Source of the DNA: a virus
Virus record (IMG/VR): IMGVR_UViG_3300027857_000018
Coordinates: 1 to 64,000 of that record
DNA: 64,000 nt
Direction: 5' to 3' (one strand)
This document shows, one piece after another, positions 22,436-30,388 of this stretch. The translations under genes and the position numbers were made by a program. The notes beneath the pieces were generated by a model. It ran no database searches. It saw only the letters and a list, made by a program, of their open reading frames with translations, and was not told the origin of the DNA. The stretch's first letter is position 1, and each line of letters starts with the position of its first letter.

Positions 22436-22675
22436 CTACTCCTGCAAGGTTGAAGGCAAAGGCGGCAATGTCTCCGCGCCACGCACGCGCCGGATCGGCG
22501 GTGGCTTGGCGGAGGTATGGCGGATGGGCGACGGCAACTCCTGCAGCCCGAGGCGATGGGCTTTGCCGATGACGGCGTTCTTGGACATGCCGAGCTGCAG
22601 CCCGATCTCCGCGGTGGGCATCGTGGCCCAGAGTTTGCGCAGGCGGGCGATCTTGGCTTCGGTCCATGTGGTCAT
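22436..22675 (-). CDS. GcrA-like DNA-binding protein
   Basis: 79 aa. WTEAKIARLRKLWATMPTAE, IGLQLGMSKNAVIGKAHRLG, then SPIR is the N-terminal DNA-binding pattern of GcrA, the alphaproteobacterial cell-cycle regulator that works with CcrM methylation. It is shorter than host GcrA. A phage copy could redirect host promoters at methylated sites. Confidence 0.75.
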   Translation of the reverse strand: MTTWTEAKIARLRKLWATMPTAEIGLQLGMSKNAVIGKAHRLGLQELPSPIRHTSAKPPPIRRVRGAETLPPLPSTLQE

Positions 22676-23070
22676 TGATTGGCACTCTGCGAAAGTTGCT
22701 GCCTAGACAGCCACATTTGCAATGCGATAAGGCTCTTTCCGCTGCAGGGATTCTTGACCCACTTATGGTGCTTGTCGCGAGTAATTTTAGCGATTATCGC
22801 CTTGATATCGGGATCATCATTTATCATTGCCTCGGAAGGCAACCTTACTGTCATCATCTCATCGCAGTAGGAAAACCATTCGCGCACCGCGCGATGTTCC
22901 GAAACATACCAATGCAACCAATATTCTGCGCCTTTTTTGCCTTCTTCGCAGCGCAGCAGGCTCAATGTATGATAATGCGTTGTCTGCATGCATCTCAACC
23001 GTTCTAACGGACGTGTAGTAAACCCTATTTTGACCAACCGGACTTCGTCAGACATTATGAAATAGATCAC
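22672..23070 (-). CDS. GIY-YIG-type (MUG113-like) protein
   Basis: 132 aa; GTG 23070 overlaps the repressor stop. VIYFIMSDEVRLVKIGFTTR and PLERLRCMQTTHYHTLSLLR, then WLHWYVSE, give the GIY-YIG core (YFI...KIG.T..P..RL..MQ..). Probable nuclease; may be host- or self-directed. Confidence 0.65.
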   Translation of the reverse strand: MIYFIMSDEVRLVKIGFTTRPLERLRCMQTTHYHTLSLLRCEEGKKGAEYWLHWYVSEHRAVREWFSYCDEMMTVRLPSEAMINDDPDIKAIIAKITRDKHHKWVKNPCSGKSLIALQMWLSRQQLSQSANQ

Positions 23071-23279
23071 GAATTGCTTCTTTCTTCAACCGCTTTCTCA
23101 AGCACGGATAGCAAACCCGACAGGCTACCCAATGTTGGAGTGCTGTTCCCCCCCTTCCACCTACTGAAAACGGCCGGCGACAGATTGGCCTTACGGCATG
23201 CCTGCGCCATCGTGATGCCGGCTTGCACGGCCATGATCTCAAGGTCTTGCGGGGTTGGTAGCTGCTTCATGGGCATCAT
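23067..23279 (-). CDS. XRE/Cro-type repressor
   Basis: 70 aa from MMPMKQLPTPQDLE. AVQAGITMAQACRKANLSPA, then VFSRWKGGNSTPTLGSL, is a clear helix-turn-helix. It is the first gene leftward and divergent from the rightward early block, the usual place of the genetic switch. Confidence 0.75.
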   Translation of the reverse strand: MMPMKQLPTPQDLEIMAVQAGITMAQACRKANLSPAVFSRWKGGNSTPTLGSLSGLLSVLEKAVEERSNS

Positions 23280-23406
23280 GAATAGCGCACGCTGATACCC
23301 GATGCAAGCGAATTGTGCGCGGCGAGGAATTTTAATCCTTGACAGCGGGTGCGGATCGGCGCAATAGTGCGTCACCCCACACGGCGGGACCGCTCGCCAG
23401 GAGAGA
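23280..23406. promoter_or_regulatory. Divergent early promoter region
   Basis: 127 bp between repressor and rightward genes. TTGACA at about 23338 faces right but its -10 is weak. GTGCGC/GCGCAC half-sites occur several times, including GCGCAATAGTGCG, and may be repressor sites. A strong AGGAGAGA ribosome site precedes 23407. Confidence 0.4.
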
Positions 23407-23790
23407 ATGATGGGAACGAAAAACAACCCCGCCATGTTCGATTGCTACGCCAGCGCTGATCCCGACGAACCAATGTTCGTTCTGCTCGGTCGCGACAAAC
23501 ATGCGCCCACACTGGTCTGGCTGTGGGCGTCGCTCAGGGAGCTGGATGACGAAGATCCTGTGAAGGTGATGGAAGCACGCACCTGCGCGGCAGAGATGAT
23601 GAAATGGGCGCATGACCACAACCGCAAGGTCGTCGGATTCGGTCAGGCCACACTTGCTGGTATCGTGGAACTGATCCGAACGATCAACAGTGCCGCAAAG
23701 CGACTCGGGCAAAATCCGACCAACAACGCGACGGATGTCGAGATCCTGCGCATGTTTCTCGCGGAAACTGAGTTTGAGAAAAGCACATGA
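23407..23790 (+). CDS. 127-aa conserved phage hypothetical
   Basis: Start ATGATG behind AGGAGAGA. Middle MFVLLGRDKHAPTLVWLWAS, then VMEARTCAAEMMKWAHDH, a pattern I recall from uncharacterised proteobacterial phage proteins. First rightward early gene. Confidence 0.6.
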   Translation: MMGTKNNPAMFDCYASADPDEPMFVLLGRDKHAPTLVWLWASLRELDDEDPVKVMEARTCAAEMMKWAHDHNRKVVGFGQATLAGIVELIRTINSAAKRLGQNPTNNATDVEILRMFLAETEFEKST

Positions 23791-23799
23791 TCGACACCC
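23787..23799 (+). repeat. Direct repeat left of L7/L12-like gene
   Basis: ATGATCGACACCC, identical to 24180-24192 where it starts the next real gene. Similarity continues imperfectly for another 15-20 bases. Suggests the intervening gene was inserted with target duplication. Confidence 0.7.
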
Positions 23800-23829
23800 A
23801 CCCAACCCCCCGCTCTCCAGGAGAGAATA

Positions 23830-24183
23830 ATGCCAGCAATCCAGATCAATGACGGCGTTCCGTCAATCAGCCTTCATATCGTTTTGAACTCAGCCGCCGA
23901 TGTCGACTGGCTTATTGGCGCACTCAACGCCGCGAAGCCCATTGCATTCCCGCCAGTGGAAACGCATTCGGTGATCCTGCGCGCGCCTGGCGAAAAGCGG
24001 ATCAATGTCATCAAAGAGATTCGTGAGATCACTAGCCTAGGACTGAAAGAGGCCAAGGATATGACCGAGGGCGATATGCCCAAAACGGTGGCCACGGGGC
24101 TGACTCCGCAGCAGGCCGCCAAGGCGGTGAGTGCTTTGCTCAACAATGGCGCCGATGCATATTCCCAGGCAGTCGCGCCATGA
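23830..24183 (+). CDS. Ribosomal L7/L12 C-terminal-domain-like protein
   Basis: 117 aa. Residues 55-112, RINVIKEIREITSLGLKEAK then DMTEGDMP...AAKAVSALLNNGADA, match the L7/L12 C-terminal domain (VIK.VRE.TGLGLKEAKDLVE...A...L...GA). The N-terminal half is unrelated to L7/L12. That domain recruits translation factors, so interference with host translation is possible but unproven. Same AGGAGAGA leader as the gene before it. Confidence 0.7.
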   Translation: MPAIQINDGVPSISLHIVLNSAADVDWLIGALNAAKPIAFPPVETHSVILRAPGEKRINVIKEIREITSLGLKEAKDMTEGDMPKTVATGLTPQQAAKAVSALLNNGADAYSQAVAP

Positions 24184-24192
24184 TCGACACCC
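24180..24192 (+). repeat. Direct repeat right of L7/L12-like gene
   Basis: Second copy of ATGATCGACACCC; here it begins the 74-aa gene. See 23787-23799. Confidence 0.7.
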
Positions 24193-24404
24193 GCCTAGCC
24201 CCCTGCCTCCCCACGCCGGCCGCCTTCGCGCGCCACGCCGCAGACCAGATCGAGGCGCGGGTCGAGAGCGGGGAGCCGTTGGAGATCGTGGAGATGATGG
24301 ACCTGATGCGCATGCTCCGCCTGCTGGCGCAGCGGATCGAACCGCCGGAGAGGGTGGTGCGATTGCAGCCAGCGCTGACGTTGCTGAACGGGGGATTGTC
24401 GTGA
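24180..24404 (+). CDS. 74-aa helical hypothetical
   Basis: MIDTRLAPCLPTPAAFARHA then charged helices. ATGA overlap with the L7/L12-like gene. No domain recognised. Confidence 0.55.
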   Translation: MIDTRLAPCLPTPAAFARHAADQIEARVESGEPLEIVEMMDLMRMLRLLAQRIEPPERVVRLQPALTLLNGGLS

Positions 24405-24613
24405 CCGAAGCTATCTGGCCATACCTGCCCAATCATGAGGCACCGACGCCCCTCGAATCCTCCGTATTCTACGACCAGCGCGCGCACCTGCTCGCCGCCA
24501 TCAATGCCCTGGAGGACGCCAAATCCCACCTCTCCTACGATGACGAAATCGGCGATATGCTCCGCGCGCTGCAGTCGATGCTGCGGTTGCGGCTGGTGAG
24601 GGTGGGGAAGTGA
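24401..24613 (+). CDS. 70-aa hypothetical (GTG start)
   Basis: GTG overlaps the preceding TGA. VTEAIWPYLPNHEAPTPLES then helices. Function unknown. Confidence 0.5.
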   Translation: MTEAIWPYLPNHEAPTPLESSVFYDQRAHLLAAINALEDAKSHLSYDDEIGDMLRALQSMLRLRLVRVGK

Positions 24614-25113
24614 TGGATTACGACCGCCACCTCCAGCGCCAATACCCCGCCGGCATCGAGGTCATCCCGCAAGCGCGCCACACTGGGTCCAACACCATAT
24701 GGGCAGCCGATGATCTCCCGCAGCCATGCGAGCGGCCCGCGATCGAGCGCGTATACGACTGCACCTATCGCGCCAACGAATACCGTGCGATGGCAGACTC
24801 GTGCCGCGCCGCGAATCGCTGGGGGCGTGCGGCAGAATACGAAGATCTGGCCGAGCAGATTGACGCGGAGGCAGAGGCTTTGCGGGCACAGGCAATCCGC
24901 GATCTAGAATCGGAAGTGCGATCGCAACTCGCGACGCCCGCACCGCCGCCAGAGCAACCAGACCGCGCGGCCCATTATCGCACCTGCGCGCGCCAGCATC
25001 GTTGGTCGGCGGCGCTCTACGAAGAGGGCAACGGTGCCCGCACCACGCACCTCCGCCGGGCCGAGGAATGCGACGCCAAGGCTGATGACATCGAACTTTG
25101 GGGCACGCTATGA
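24610..25113 (+). CDS. 167-aa helical hypothetical
   Basis: Two related helical segments: YRANEYRAMADSCRAANRWG and HYRTCARQHRWSAALYEEGN, suggesting an internal duplication of a TPR-like hairpin. ATGA coupled on both ends. Confidence 0.55.
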   Translation: MMDYDRHLQRQYPAGIEVIPQARHTGSNTIWAADDLPQPCERPAIERVYDCTYRANEYRAMADSCRAANRWGRAAEYEDLAEQIDAEAEALRAQAIRDLESEVRSQLATPAPPPEQPDRAAHYRTCARQHRWSAALYEEGNGARTTHLRRAEECDAKADDIELWGTL

Positions 25114-25370
25114 CGTGGCAGACCGCACGACGCCCACGGAAGTTCGTTAAGGGCCCAAAGGTGCTTGGGATCTGGGAGGCCCTGCAAGCCGTTCAGGAAG
25201 GACGCTACACCCTTTTCCACGACAAGCCTATGCATCATGCCGTGCTACGCAATTGGTCAATCGTCCAGATCGAGAGCGCGTGTCGCAGCGGCCAACTATA
25301 CCACGCTAATCCGAATCCTGCTCATCCCACCAACGTCATCGAAGATGAACCGTCAAAGGTAGAACCATGA
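25110..25370 (+). CDS. 86-aa hypothetical
   Basis: MTWQTARRPRKFVKGPKVLG then WEALQAVQEGRYTLFHDKPM. Basic N-terminus. Coupled to the RecT-like gene by ATGA overlap, so may act with it. Confidence 0.55.
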   Translation: MTWQTARRPRKFVKGPKVLGIWEALQAVQEGRYTLFHDKPMHHAVLRNWSIVQIESACRSGQLYHANPNPAHPTNVIEDEPSKVEP

Positions 25371-26230
25371 GCCAAGCCCTCGCCACACGCGATCAGCCGC
25401 CGTCAGCCAACGCTGGCAGTCTGATCCCGCGCTCGCTACCGGAGGCCATGCGGATGGCGGAGATCATGGCCAACGCGCGCATGGTCCCCAAGCATTTGCA
25501 GGGCGATGTCGGCTCCTGCTTCATGATCGTTGAGCAGGCCCAGCGATGGAACATGTCGCCTTTTCTCGTGGCGCAGTGCACGAGCAACATTGGGGGGAAG
25601 CTCTGTTACGAAGGAAAACTAATCGCCGCTGCTATTACCTCAACTGGCGGCATCATCGGCGAGTTTGACTACGAGTTTATCGGCAGCCAGAAAGACCCTA
25701 AGACGCTCTCCGTCAAGGTTTCCGCCCTCCGCGCCAGTGACCGGCAACGTAAGGAAATCACGCTCTCGTGGGCAGAGGCGAAGACGGAGAACAAGTACTG
25801 GGTAAGCCAACCGGAACAGCAGCTCACCTATGCGGGGGCCCGTGTGTGGGCCCGGCGCTGGACGCCCGGGCCGATGCTGGGTGTCTATGCCCCGGAGGAA
25901 CAGGGGCGCGAGTTTGACGTGGAGGCTGTGGCGGAAGCGGAAGTGGCGGCGCTGCCAGACGAGCCCCATGATGAGCCGCCGCCAATTGAGCGCGAAAAGC
26001 CGCAAGCCCGCCAAACAATCGGCGAATGGCTCGCCGCGTTCAAGGAGGAACTCGCCATTGCGACCGCGCAGGGACAGGATGCGGTGAACGCGTTGTGCGA
26101 CCGAGAGGACGTGAAGAAGGCTGCGGGAATTCTCCGAAACGGAGCAAAGAAGGCGTTCGATGACGCGATCGCAGACGCCTTGGACAGAACGTCCGGGCTC
26201 GACACCCGCTCCGCGCCGATGGAGACGTGA
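25367..26230 (+). CDS. RecT-like single-strand annealing protein
   Basis: 287 aa. LIPRSLPEAMRMAEIMANAR, FMIVEQAQRWNMSPFLVAQC and NIGGKLCYEGKLIAAAI form the core pattern of phage RecT-type proteins in alphaproteobacteria. A C-terminal acidic/helical tail follows residue 185. It would anneal complementary single strands during replication or recombination. No paired exonuclease is adjacent; the VRR-NUC-like protein is the nearest nuclease. Confidence 0.7.
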   Translation: MSQALATRDQPPSANAGSLIPRSLPEAMRMAEIMANARMVPKHLQGDVGSCFMIVEQAQRWNMSPFLVAQCTSNIGGKLCYEGKLIAAAITSTGGIIGEFDYEFIGSQKDPKTLSVKVSALRASDRQRKEITLSWAEAKTENKYWVSQPEQQLTYAGARVWARRWTPGPMLGVYAPEEQGREFDVEAVAEAEVAALPDEPHDEPPPIEREKPQARQTIGEWLAAFKEELAIATAQGQDAVNALCDREDVKKAAGILRNGAKKAFDDAIADALDRTSGLDTRSAPMET

Positions 26231-26233
26231 GAG

Positions 26234-26422
26234 ATGCCAAAAGTAGCCAAGATGCGCTATTGCTTCAACTGCGGCGCGCAACTCGGCGTCTATGCCGATT
26301 ACGACCCGCTTGACGATTGCGGCAAGCGCGAATGCCAGCGCGCCGCTCATGATGCGATTCGTCAGGAACGAGACGAAGCACACGAACAGTTGGACCGCGA
26401 TCGTGGCTGGGAGCACTGGTAA
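26234..26422 (+). CDS. 62-aa zinc-ribbon-like protein
   Basis: YCFNCGAQL then DDCGKRECQRAAHD gives four cysteines in a CxxC...C...C layout, then a charged helix. Likely binds zinc. Overlaps the next start. Confidence 0.6.
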   Translation: MPKVAKMRYCFNCGAQLGVYADYDPLDDCGKRECQRAAHDAIRQERDEAHEQLDRDRGWEHW

Positions 26423-27000
26423 TGTCCATGACCCCAGATCCTAGCATAGCCAAGCGTCATGATAGCGGATGCCGCAACAAGATGCCACTTCCGGTTGGCG
26501 TGAATGGATCTGCGACCTTTCGTGGCGATCGGCACGAGCACCGTATCCACTTAGAGCGCTGGTGGGACGGTAGCACTGAGGGCAACGGGCCGTTCGCGCT
26601 ATGGATCGGCATGAATCCGAGCGCCGCCGAGGCTGATGTTGACGACTTAACCATCCGCAAGGAATGTCACTTCACGAAACTGCTCAACTATAGCCGCTAC
26701 GTGAAGGTCAACGCTGGCAGCTACCGTCTCACGGATAGCGCTGCAATCGATGCCGTTCGCGCGCCGTTGTCGCATCCCGATAACCTGTCGCGTATTCTTT
26801 ACCTTGCCCGGCAGGCCGGCGTGATCGTGCTCGCAACCGGTTCGCCACCTAATGCGCTGGTTCCGTATGCGCGGTCGTTGTTCCGCGAATTGAAGACGAT
26901 CGACGCGCGACCATTGTGCCTTGGAATAACGCGTGACGGCTGGCCGAAGCATTCGAGCCGGCTCGCCTACGCAACGCCGTTCACGGAGTATCGCCTATGA
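26422..27000 (+). CDS. DUF1643-family protein
   Basis: 192 aa. FALWIGMNPSAAEADVDDLT, RKECHFTKLLNY, and a C-terminal LCLGITRDGWPKHSSRL match DUF1643 (WIGMNPS.A....DD.T...C, ending in G.P.H). The family occurs in bacteria and phages; its activity is not established to my knowledge. Confidence 0.75.
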   Translation: MSMTPDPSIAKRHDSGCRNKMPLPVGVNGSATFRGDRHEHRIHLERWWDGSTEGNGPFALWIGMNPSAAEADVDDLTIRKECHFTKLLNYSRYVKVNAGSYRLTDSAAIDAVRAPLSHPDNLSRILYLARQAGVIVLATGSPPNALVPYARSLFRELKTIDARPLCLGITRDGWPKHSSRLAYATPFTEYRL

Positions 27001-27626
27001 CCCACGACCCTCGCCTGGCCAATGCGACGCGGGCGGCGCATGACCCGCAGATAAGCGAAGAGGCGATCGACGCAGCGGTGCAGTTTGCCGGCTTGGCACC
27101 CGCCGAGATGGACGATAGGGAGCTGATCGCTGGCGCCCTCCACGCTGCGCTGCCGTTCCTGCGGGGAAAGGGGGCAGCGGGAGGCGATCCGTGGCAGCCA
27201 ATCAAAACAGCGCCCACCGACGGCTCTCTCATTCTAGTCTACGCATCGCCCAGAGATGATCTGCCGGGATTCATCACCGTATGCGCATATCATGAAGACG
27301 CAGGGTTCTGCGTCGATGAGTTACGATATACTACACATTGGCGACCGCTGCCAGAACCACCGGTCGCTATCGCTGACCCAGATACCCCCACCCCCACCGA
27401 ACTCGCCAAGGCGCAGAGCTTCCGGGAGGGGTATATCGAGGCCCCGACAGAAGGATGGCTCCCCGACACCCCCGACTTCGACCGCCGCCGCGGCGCGCTC
27501 GCCTACTACGCCCGCGTGCCATACGACCCGCGCCAGACCGACGCGTGGCGCGAGGGCTGGCGGCTCTCGGCGAGTGCGGGGTGGCGACCGGAATGGGGGA
27601 ATTCACTAACAGGAGAACGGCCGTGA
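26997..27626 (+). CDS. 209-aa phage hypothetical
   Basis: N-terminal helices, then WQPIKTAPTDGSLILVYASP, the DUF551-like 'IKTAPTDG..ILVY' pattern, then a degenerate W-rich C-terminus (FREGYIEAPTEGWLPDTP). ATGA/GTGA coupled. Confidence 0.6.
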   Translation: MTHDPRLANATRAAHDPQISEEAIDAAVQFAGLAPAEMDDRELIAGALHAALPFLRGKGAAGGDPWQPIKTAPTDGSLILVYASPRDDLPGFITVCAYHEDAGFCVDELRYTTHWRPLPEPPVAIADPDTPTPTELAKAQSFREGYIEAPTEGWLPDTPDFDRRRGALAYYARVPYDPRQTDAWREGWRLSASAGWRPEWGNSLTGERP

Positions 27627-27916
27627 CAGATCAGACAATAGTATCGGCAGTTTCCGTATTGAACGAAATTGCTGCGGAGCGGCAGAGACAACAGACTACA
27701 GAGGGATGGACCGCGCAACACGATGACGCGCATTCACGCGGAGAAATGGCAGATGCAGCGGCATGTTATGCAGCCACTACATATATATTCCACGCGCTTT
27801 GGCCTTGGGGTAATGAATGTTGTAAACCTAAGGATAGGCGCAGTGATCTAATTCTCGCAGGTGCTCTGATCGTCGCTGAGATTGAGCGACTGGATCGGGC
27901 GTCAAATGGTCTCTGA
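27623..27916 (+). CDS. 97-aa phage hypothetical (AERQRQ..EGW type)
   Basis: GTG start overlapping TGA. VLNEIAAERQRQQTTEGWTA, then QHDDAHSRGEMADAAACYA, a very common uncharacterised phage protein pattern with conserved His/Asp residues. Confidence 0.65.
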   Translation: MTDQTIVSAVSVLNEIAAERQRQQTTEGWTAQHDDAHSRGEMADAAACYAATTYIFHALWPWGNECCKPKDRRSDLILAGALIVAEIERLDRASNGL

Positions 27917-28151
27917 CCCCATGACCGCCCCCGCAGCCCCGCAGAGGTTGAGCGACACACCAACCGAGCGCGAGGTCAGGCTGGCGCGGGAGATGTCGTC
28001 AATGGTAGAGCGCTTGGCCGATAGTATCAACACCAAGGTCATCGCGAGCGGCATGCGTGGGCCACTCGTGCGTTCGGTAATCATCGCCGCAGTCGGGCGC
28101 CGGCTGCTCGCGATGGCGGGGGAGATGGAGGGGCCTACCTCATCCCCGTAG
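27906..28151 (+). CDS. 81-aa hypothetical, last rightward early gene
   Basis: MVSDPMTAPAAPQRLSDTPT then helices. Its 3' end overlaps the end of the convergent lysis-side gene by 17 bp. Confidence 0.55.
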   Translation: MVSDPMTAPAAPQRLSDTPTEREVRLAREMSSMVERLADSINTKVIASGMRGPLVRSVIIAAVGRRLLAMAGEMEGPTSSP

Positions 28152-28536
28152 CGCATCGTCCAATCTGCCCGTAGAAAGCGTTGTCAGTCGGCAGCACATC
28201 GCCGAATGTCTTCTTCCACAATACCGCGAATATGCGCAAGTCCCAAGCCGTAATCTGGTTGCGAATACTATCAGACGCGCAAAACTGTGTCTCTATTTCT
28301 ATAAGATCCGCGCCATTTTTAGCTGCGATCGCACGCAATTCGGCGATCTTTTCTTGATCAAAAGTTGACTGTCTCTCCAGCGCTGCGATGTGGACCGCCT
28401 GCGCATCGGCGGTATTCTGAACGGTGTTGATCTTGACGAGCGTGGTGATCAGGCCGCCGAACAGGATCACTGCGATGGCAGCAAACGTTCCGACCGTCTG
28501 CCACCGGGCGTTGCCGTTCGTCGGCTCGCCGCTCAA
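28135..28536 (-). CDS. Membrane-anchored coiled-coil protein (lysis region)
   Basis: 133 aa, apparent TTG start. One N-terminal span (VGTFAAIAVILFGGLITTLV), then a coiled coil (AALERQSTFDQEKIAELRAI) and a periplasmic tail. Topology resembles an inner-membrane spanin or anchored accessory lysis protein, next to two small lipoproteins. Role inferred. Confidence 0.55.
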   Translation of the reverse strand: MSGEPTNGNARWQTVGTFAAIAVILFGGLITTLVKINTVQNTADAQAVHIAALERQSTFDQEKIAELRAIAAKNGADLIEIETQFCASDSIRNQITAWDLRIFAVLWKKTFGDVLPTDNAFYGQIGRCATGMR

Positions 28537-28539
28537 ACG

Positions 28540-28567
28540 TTGACACAGCCGCTCACTCGGCTATCCT
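28540..28567 (+). promoter_or_regulatory. Possible antisense promoter
   Basis: TTGACA at 28540-28545, 16 bp, TATCCT at 28562-28567, facing right against the leftward lysis genes. May be chance. Confidence 0.25.
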
Positions 28568-28650
28568 CTCACGGCTGCGACCAGCACTTTCAGCCATCAT
28601 TCAGCTTTGGCCGGCTGCTCTCGCTGGTATGGAAGCGCCGGCCGCAGCGC

Positions 28651-28986
28651 TCACGCCGCAGGCACAGCCACAGCCTTCGCAGGCACCGTCGTCGCCACGG
28701 TCGGCGGCGCTACCGGCACACCGCCAATGACCGCACACACGTTGGCAACCGTCTGAGCCGCCTTCCCAGTGACCAGGAACGGCTTGCCCGTGGCGGCGTC
28801 CACGACGGCCTGCAGGGTCTGCCCGACGCTGCACAGGAGTTGTCCGTCTGCGAGCGGCGTTGCGACGCCTGGCATCGTGGCGCTAGCGACGGAAACAAGT
28901 GTCTGGCCCGCAGCGGTCTGCGCTGGGGTGAGGGGTTGGGAGCATGCGGCGATAGGGAGAAGAGCGGCGAGAAGGAGGCGGTTCAT
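28651..28986 (-). CDS. Lipoprotein, 111 aa
   Basis: MNRLLLAALLPIAAC is a lipoprotein signal with lipobox IAAC (Cys 15). The mature part is Ala/Val/Thr-rich. Its start overlaps the 36-aa lipoprotein stop. Could be an outer-membrane spanin component with the membrane protein downstream. Confidence 0.65.
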   Translation of the reverse strand: MNRLLLAALLPIAACSQPLTPAQTAAGQTLVSVASATMPGVATPLADGQLLCSVGQTLQAVVDAATGKPFLVTGKAAQTVANVCAVIGGVPVAPPTVATTVPAKAVAVPAA

Positions 28987-29093
28987 GGCGATGTTCCTGT
29001 CATGGGATGATGCCCCGAGCCGCCGCGCCACATCTCCGCGCAGCCGACGATCGCGAGGCAGAGGAGGGAGAGGACGAGGACGGCGCGGGTCAT
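28983..29093 (-). CDS. 36-aa lipoprotein
   Basis: MTRAVLVLSLLCLAIVGC has a lipobox (AIVGC, Cys 18) and an 18-residue mature peptide. ATGA overlaps on both sides support translation. Size resembles small outer-membrane spanins. Confidence 0.6.
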   Translation of the reverse strand: MTRAVLVLSLLCLAIVGCAEMWRGGSGHHPMTGTSP

Positions 29094-29332
29094 GCTGGCT
29101 TGTCCATCGCACCGCCAGCGATGACCATGAGTTTCTTGGTTTTGCGTCGAGAAAGCAGTCTCATGCTGACTTCGGTCACGTCGGCACCGTTATCGATATA
29201 CGTCTCGAAAAATACGACCAGCGAAAACAGTCGCGCTCCGTAAGCTTCGAGCCCACGACCGTGCAGCATTTGTGCAGCGAGCTCTGCTGCTTTGATGCGA
29301 GCGCTGCGTGAGGTGCGGCGTGCGCGGGTCAC
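29090..29332 (-). CDS. 80-aa hypothetical (GTG start)
   Basis: Basic N-terminus, then ARLFSLVVFFETYIDNGADV, a short hydrophobic helix. GTGA coupled to the upstream gene. Unknown lysis-region protein. Confidence 0.5.
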   Translation of the reverse strand: MTRARRTSRSARIKAAELAAQMLHGRGLEAYGARLFSLVVFFETYIDNGADVTEVSMRLLSRRKTKKLMVIAGGAMDKPA

Positions 29333-29502
29333 GTAGTCTGCGGCCGATATGGGGTCACAGGCTGTAAGTCGGCGTGCAAAGACATTTGCTGCCAGCTCAA
29401 TGGATTCAGATACGGCATCTTCTGCATCGCTGCGATTGCCGCCAGCGCCTCAGCAGCCTTTTCCAGCGCCACGATAAGGCGCTCTTCCTGTTCGAGCGTC
29501 AC
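29329..29502 (-). CDS. 57-aa helical hypothetical (GTG start)
   Basis: VTLEQEERLIVALEKAAEAL then a Pro/Gln-rich end. GTG overlaps the holin-like stop. Amphipathic helix; unknown role. Confidence 0.5.
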   Translation of the reverse strand: MTLEQEERLIVALEKAAEALAAIAAMQKMPYLNPLSWQQMSLHADLQPVTPYRPQTT

Positions 29503-29852
29503 GGCTGCGCGGCCGGCGCCGCCGGAGCCGGAGAAACCGGCGGCGTAATCGTCGTGGTCGTCGAAGCCGCCCCCGGCGGCACAGGCGGCGTCATCGTCGC
29601 CATCTTCGCATCCTTGGCCGTGCTTCCGGCGCTCGACCCGACCCAATAGTAGACGACAGCCGCAGTCAGGGTGCCGAGAGTGTTGACCATGTAGCCTGTC
29701 GTTTGGGACTCGGCGACGGCTTTGGTCATGACGAGGGCCAGCGTCAGCAGAAACGAGAGCACGATGACCGCGCTGACGACGACGCGGCCCCAGGTGTTGA
29801 TGGTATCGGCTCGGGTCTCGGCCGGCGTTAGCGGAGTGGTGGTGCCGCTCAT
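29499..29852 (-). CDS. Holin-like two-span membrane protein
   Basis: 117 aa from MSGTTTPLTPAETRADTINT. Span 1 VVVSAVIVLSFLLTLALVMT and span 2 TLGTLTAAVVYYWVGSSAGS; Pro/Ala-rich C-terminal tail. Resembles small holins that permeabilise the membrane for endolysin release; it lies beside the endolysin gene. Confidence 0.65.
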   Translation of the reverse strand: MSGTTTPLTPAETRADTINTWGRVVVSAVIVLSFLLTLALVMTKAVAESQTTGYMVNTLGTLTAAVVYYWVGSSAGSTAKDAKMATMTPPVPPGAASTTTTITPPVSPAPAAPAAQP

Positions 29853-29926
29853 CGGTGTGCCTCGGAAATGTTCTGCTGCGCCTAGCATAACGCCGTGGTT
29901 TCTGCTATGGGGAAATGACCGCGTTA

Positions 29927-29932
29927 TAATCG
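29927..29932 (+). promoter_or_regulatory. TATAAT -10 box of single-gene moron
   Basis: Consensus TATAAT about 34 bases before the ATG at 29961; no good -35. An SD (TAGGAG) follows. Facing opposite to lysis genes. Confidence 0.45.
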
Positions 29933-29960
29933 CCCTCGCGGGGGCTTAGGAGACGTGACC

Positions 29961-30263
29961 ATGGCTTATCATGAAATCCGGGTGCGCCCGGTGGTTCGCT
30001 ATATCGTGACCGAATTCTCGTGCGATGACGAGATGAGAAATGGCAAGTCGATTGAGTTCGGCGAGTTCGACAATGTGCACCGCGCGAATGTCGTTGCCTA
30101 CGCACTCTCGGAAGCCGACGCGACATCGAACGGTTCGGCGGAATGTCAAGTCGAACCTGCAAGGGCGCTTCGTATCGACTGGCTGCGCGGTCCCGGAGAA
30201 CCTCAGGAAGCTATTCGATGGGAACTGCGAGAAGTCGAAAACGCAGCAGGCTCGAGCAACTAG
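29961..30263 (+). CDS. Single-gene moron in lysis region
   Basis: About 100 aa (MAYHEIRVRPVVRYIVTEFS), the only rightward gene among leftward lysis genes, with its own -10 and ribosome site. Beta-rich acidic protein. The minus-strand frame here lacks a ribosome site. Function unknown. Confidence 0.6.
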   Translation: MAYHEIRVRPVVRYIVTEFSCDDEMRNGKSIEFGEFDNVHRANVVAYALSEADATSNGSAECQVEPARALRIDWLRGPGEPQEAIRWELREVENAAGSSN

Positions 30264-30388
30264 CGAAAGCCGCCGGGTTAGGCTATGACGAAGGCGCTGC
30301 GGCAGCCGAGTGAGGATTACATCCCCTGCAGGGGACGGCCGTTCGATACGGCTAGGCTAATGCCGGGGACGCCTGGCAGCTGCAGCGC
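30264..30388. other. Short intergenic stretch with palindrome
   Basis: About 125 bp with no supported gene. It contains CCCCTGCAGGGG near 30322. It may serve as a bidirectional terminator or a site. Confidence 0.3.

Noticed and set aside
29946-30149. Leftward ORF opposite the single-gene moron
   Set aside because: No ribosome site, while the rightward frame has SD and a TATAAT box.
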